DNA from: CADEDH01 sp047974625
GTDB lineage: Bacteria > Actinomycetota > Acidimicrobiia > Acidimicrobiales > SZUA-35
Assembly (NCBI GenBank): GCA_047974625.1
Contig: JBKECK010000030.1
Location: forward strand, 50,782 to 114,781
Direction of reading: 5' to 3'
DNA length: 64,000 nt
This document shows, one piece after another, positions 61,563 through 64,000 of this stretch (within the stretch, counting starts at the first letter, position 1; each line of letters starts with the position of its first letter). Below the pieces are notes generated by a model. It did not search any database. It worked only from the letters and a program-made list of their open reading frames with translations, and was not told the DNA's origin. The position numbers and the translations under genes are program-made.

Positions 61563-63761
61563 TCAGGCCTCGCGGGGGATCTCCCGCTCCTCGTAGGTTT
61601 CGATCACGTCGCCTTCTTTGAGATCCTGGAAGTCGGACAGGCCGATACCGCATTCGTAGCCGCTGGACACCTCGCGGACGTCGTCCTTGAACCGCTTGAG
61701 CGACTGGATGGCGCCGTGCCAGATGACCGTGCCCTCCCGCAGGAAGCGGACCTTGGAGCCCCGGGTGATGACCCCATTGGTGACCATGCAGCCGGCCACG
61801 GCCCCGACCCGGGGGATCCGGAAGACCTCGCGCACCTCGGCCTCGCCGGTAACCACTTCCTCGGTCTCCGGCTCGAGCATGCCGAGCATGGCGTTCTCGA
61901 TGTCTTCGAGCAGCTTGTAGATGATCTCGTAGGTCCGGATCTCGACCTTTTCCTGCTCGGCGAGCTCGCGCGCCTTGCGGTCGGGCCGGACGTTGAAGCC
62001 GAGAATGGTGGCGTTGGACGCCGCCGCCAGTTGGACGTCGTTCTCGGTGATCCCGCCCACGCTACGGAGCACGAAGGCCAGCTTCACCTCGTCCCGCTCC
62101 AGCTTGCGGAGGCTGTCGGTAACCGCCTCGAGCGAACCATTCACGTCGGCCTTGACGATCAGGTTGAGAGTGGCCACCTCGCCGGACTGGATCTGCTTGA
62201 AGATGTCCTCGAGCTTGGCGCCACCGCTGGTAGCGGAAGCGTCCCGGCCGAGGCTGGCCAGACGCTGCCAGTGCTCCCGGGTGTCGGCCACCTTGGTGGC
62301 CACCTTCTCGTTGGGGGCAACGATAAAGGGGTCGCCCGCCTCGGCCACCTCGCTCAAACCGAGCACCTGGACCGGGGTGGACGGGGGGGCCACCTTGACG
62401 TTCTCGCCCCGGTCGTTGATCAGGGCGCGGACCCGGCCCCAGGCCGCTCCGCTCACCATCGGATCTCCGACCCGGAGGGTGCCCCGCTCGACCAGCACGG
62501 TGGCCACCGGGCCCCGGCCGATGTCGAGGTGGGCCTCCAGCACGGTGCCGGCCGCCCGACCATCGGGGGTGGCCCGGAGATCCTCGATCTCGGCCACCAC
62601 CAGCAGGTTGTCGATCAGATCGTCGACCCCCTCACCGGTCATCGCCGACAGGGGCACCATGATCGTGTCGCCGCCCCAGTCCTCGGGGATGAGACCGCGT
62701 TCGGAGAGCTGGGTCATCACCCGCTGGGGGTCGGCGCCCTCACGGTCGATCTTGTTGATGGCCACCACGATCGGCACCTCGGCCGCCCGAGCGTGATCGA
62801 GCGCCTCCAGGGTCTGGGGCATGACCCCATCGTCGGCCGCGACCACCAGCACCACGATGTCGGTGGCGTCGGCCCCACGGGCCCGCATGGCGGTGAAGGC
62901 CTCGTGGCCCGGGGTGTCGAGGAAGGTGACGACCCGGCCCTCGTGGTTGATCTGGTAGGCACCGATGTGCTGGGTGATGCCACCGGCCTCACCCTCGACC
63001 ACGTTGCTGGAACGGATGCGATCGAGCAGGAGGGTCTTGCCGTGGTCGACGTGGCCCATCACGGTGATGACGGGTGGACGGACCGGCCAGGATTCGACCT
63101 CTTCGTCTTCCACCTCTTCCTCGACCTCGAGCAGCTTGCGCAGCTCGACCTCCTGCTCCTCACCGGGGTCGACCAGCTTGATCTCGGCACCGATGTCGGC
63201 GGCGAACAGCTCGATCATCTCGTCGGTGAGCGACTGGGTGGCCGTCACCATCTCCCCGTTGGTCAGCAAGAACCTCACCACGTCGGCGGCGGTCCGGTTG
63301 AGCTTGGGGCCGAGGTCCTGGGCGGTTGAGGCCCGCTCGATCACGACGGTGCCGTCCGGCACCGGCGCGTCCTCCGCCGAATAGGTGGGGACGTCCATCG
63401 GCGTGAGCTCTTCCATGGAGCGACGACGACGGCTCTTGCGGCGGGGACGGCCGCGGTTGGGTTGGCCACGCCCGGGAGGCCCACCACGCCCGCCGCCGGG
63501 ACCACCACGACCGGGAGGTCCACCGGGACGACCACCGCCACCGCCGGGAGCGGGGGCTCGGAAACCACCACCGGGACGACCACCGCCACCGGGGCGGGCC
63601 CCGCCACCGGGACCACCGCCGGGGGGACGGCTCCGGGGGCCGCCACCGGGCGGTGGCGGGATGAGCTTGCCGGCCCGACTGCGGGGCGGCCCAGGGGGAG
63701 GGGGAATCGGCTTGCCGCTGCGGGCCACGGGCGGCTTGGGGGCGCCGTCGGCCCCGGGCTT
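61563..63761 (-). CDS. infB: translation initiation factor IF-2, N-terminus lost at a sequence join
   Basis: IF-2 is the GTPase that brings initiator tRNA to the 30S subunit. About 733 residues are visible. A Pro/Gly/Arg-rich linker is followed by the G domain (GHVDHGKT, DTPGHEAF, NKID), the EF-Tu-like domain II, and C-terminal domains ending GDVIETYEEREIPREA. The frame is still IF-2-like at KPGADGAPKPPVARSGK (63711-63761) and then enters foreign sequence. The N-terminal IF2_N region and the start codon are therefore absent. A GTG at 63726-63728 is only an internal codon, not the start. Confidence 0.95.
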   Translation of the reverse strand, partial: KPGADGAPKPPVARSGKPIPPPPGPPRSRAGKLIPPPPGGGPRSRPPGGGPGGGARPGGGGRPGGGFRAPAPGGGGGRPGGPPGRGGPGGGRGGPPGRGQPNRGRPRRKSRRRRSMEELTPMDVPTYSAEDAPVPDGTVVIERASTAQDLGPKLNRTAADVVRFLLTNGEMVTATQSLTDEMIELFAADIGAEIKLVDPGEEQEVELRKLLEVEEEVEDEEVESWPVRPPVITVMGHVDHGKTLLLDRIRSSNVVEGEAGGITQHIGAYQINHEGRVVTFLDTPGHEAFTAMRARGADATDIVVLVVAADDGVMPQTLEALDHARAAEVPIVVAINKIDREGADPQRVMTQLSERGLIPEDWGGDTIMVPLSAMTGEGVDDLIDNLLVVAEIEDLRATPDGRAAGTVLEAHLDIGRGPVATVLVERGTLRVGDPMVSGAAWGRVRALINDRGENVKVAPPSTPVQVLGLSEVAEAGDPFIVAPNEKVATKVADTREHWQRLASLGRDASATSGGAKLEDIFKQIQSGEVATLNLIVKADVNGSLEAVTDSLRKLERDEVKLAFVLRSVGGITENDVQLAAASNATILGFNVRPDRKARELAEQEKVEIRTYEIIYKLLEDIENAMLGMLEPETEEVVTGEAEVREVFRIPRVGAVAGCMVTNGVITRGSKVRFLREGTVIWHGAIQSLKRFKDDVREVSSGYECGIGLSDFQDLKEGDVIETYEEREIPREA

Positions 63762-64000
63762 GGCATCTCGCTGGACGGCTATTACACCTATGCCGACAAG
63801 CTCATGGATTTTCAGGGTGTGATCTCACCCATCTACATTCTCAACGGCATCGGTTCGGTGCTGACCCGGCCCGGCGAAGGGCTGATCGGCTTCAACTTCA
63901 CCCTGTCGGGGCCGTTTGATGATGTGCGCGTCGGGGTCAATCCGCTCTCGGCACTGACACCGGGGATGATCCGCGAGATTTTCCGCCGCCCGCCGCCGGA
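63762..64000 (+). CDS. fragment: C-terminus of an AsmA-like protein (foreign sequence)
   Basis: Read on the + strand from 63762, 79 codons stay open. They encode a segment with VISPIYILNGIGSVLTRPGEG, GFNFTLSGPFDDVRVGVNPLS and LTPGMIREIFRRPPP. From memory this is the C-terminal signature of the AsmA/DUF3971-like outer-membrane biogenesis proteins of Alphaproteobacteria such as Rhodobacterales. Such proteins belong to diderm proteobacteria, and the base composition is visibly lower in GC than the neighbouring infB. It has no start or stop in the window. It begins exactly where infB is broken, so it most likely belongs to another organism joined by assembly. Confidence 0.85.

Noticed and set aside
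63726..63728. GTG as the true start of infB
   Set aside because: IF-2-like sequence continues in frame upstream to 63761 and the IF2_N region is missing, so the gene is truncated by the join.

Overview
The window is a very GC-rich bacterial chromosome segment. Start codons are often GTG. Gene content and order point to the Actinomycetota: ftsK, rimO, pgsA, cinA and recA; dapB, dapA and RNase J; rpsO and pnp; infB, rbfA, truB and ribF. The many short lipoproteins, the very acidic/proline-rich extensions and the overall gene set resemble Acidimicrobiia, but that class-level placement is inference and no marker comparison was run. Almost all of the sequence is ordinary chromosome. No insertion sequence, prophage, CRISPR array, tRNA or rRNA gene was seen.

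Layout. 1-5 kb: recA (cut by the left edge) behind a LexA-type promoter and a repeat-rich leader, a divergent lipoprotein, ilvE and cinA. 4.5-8.4 kb: one tightly packed operon rimO-pgsA-S33 hydrolase-cinA. 8.4-16 kb: a CopC-domain protein with an SMP-30-like protein, an AAA ATPase of the CbbX type, a glyoxalase-like protein, a Ca/Na antiporter and ftsK. 16-22 kb: DyP peroxidase, a DegT-family protein that lacks the PLP lysine, RNase J and dapA. 22-26 kb: a large Wzz/tyrosine-autokinase-like protein and a cupin. 26-32 kb: thiolase, NYN-domain protein, PEP carboxylase, a double-VOC protein and a lipoprotein. 32.6-35.7 kb: a large SF1-helicase/PLD-like fusion whose catalytic motifs are consistently degenerate. 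35.7-43.2 kb: a polyprenyl-phosphate sugar transferase, a NERD-like protein, a HAD hydrolase, SURF1, a DedA-like protein, an HTH/membrane protein and dapB. 43.3-49.8 kb: an FtsX/MacB-type exporter with a peptidoglycan-binding adaptor and two paralogous Cys-containing lipoproteins. 50-54 kb: pnp, rpsO and an SDR. 54-58.6 kb: a complete polar amino-acid ABC importer (aapJQMP type). 58.8-63.76 kb: ribF, truB, rbfA, ylxP-like DUF503 and infB.

The last roughly 240 bases (from about 63762) do not belong to this chromosome. They interrupt infB inside its N-terminal linker and read on the + strand as the C-terminus of an alphaproteobacterial AsmA-like protein. This is most simply a chimeric assembly join.

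Several system-level patterns stand out. At least eight gene junctions use 4-nt GTGA/ATGA stop-start overlaps. About a dozen genes have a TANNNT-like -10 box 6-8 nt before the start codon, which indicates leaderless or nearly leaderless mRNAs. Several proteins keep a fold while losing its catalytic residue: P-loop Lys to Arg in two proteins, a missing DegT lysine, and a degenerate PLD motif.
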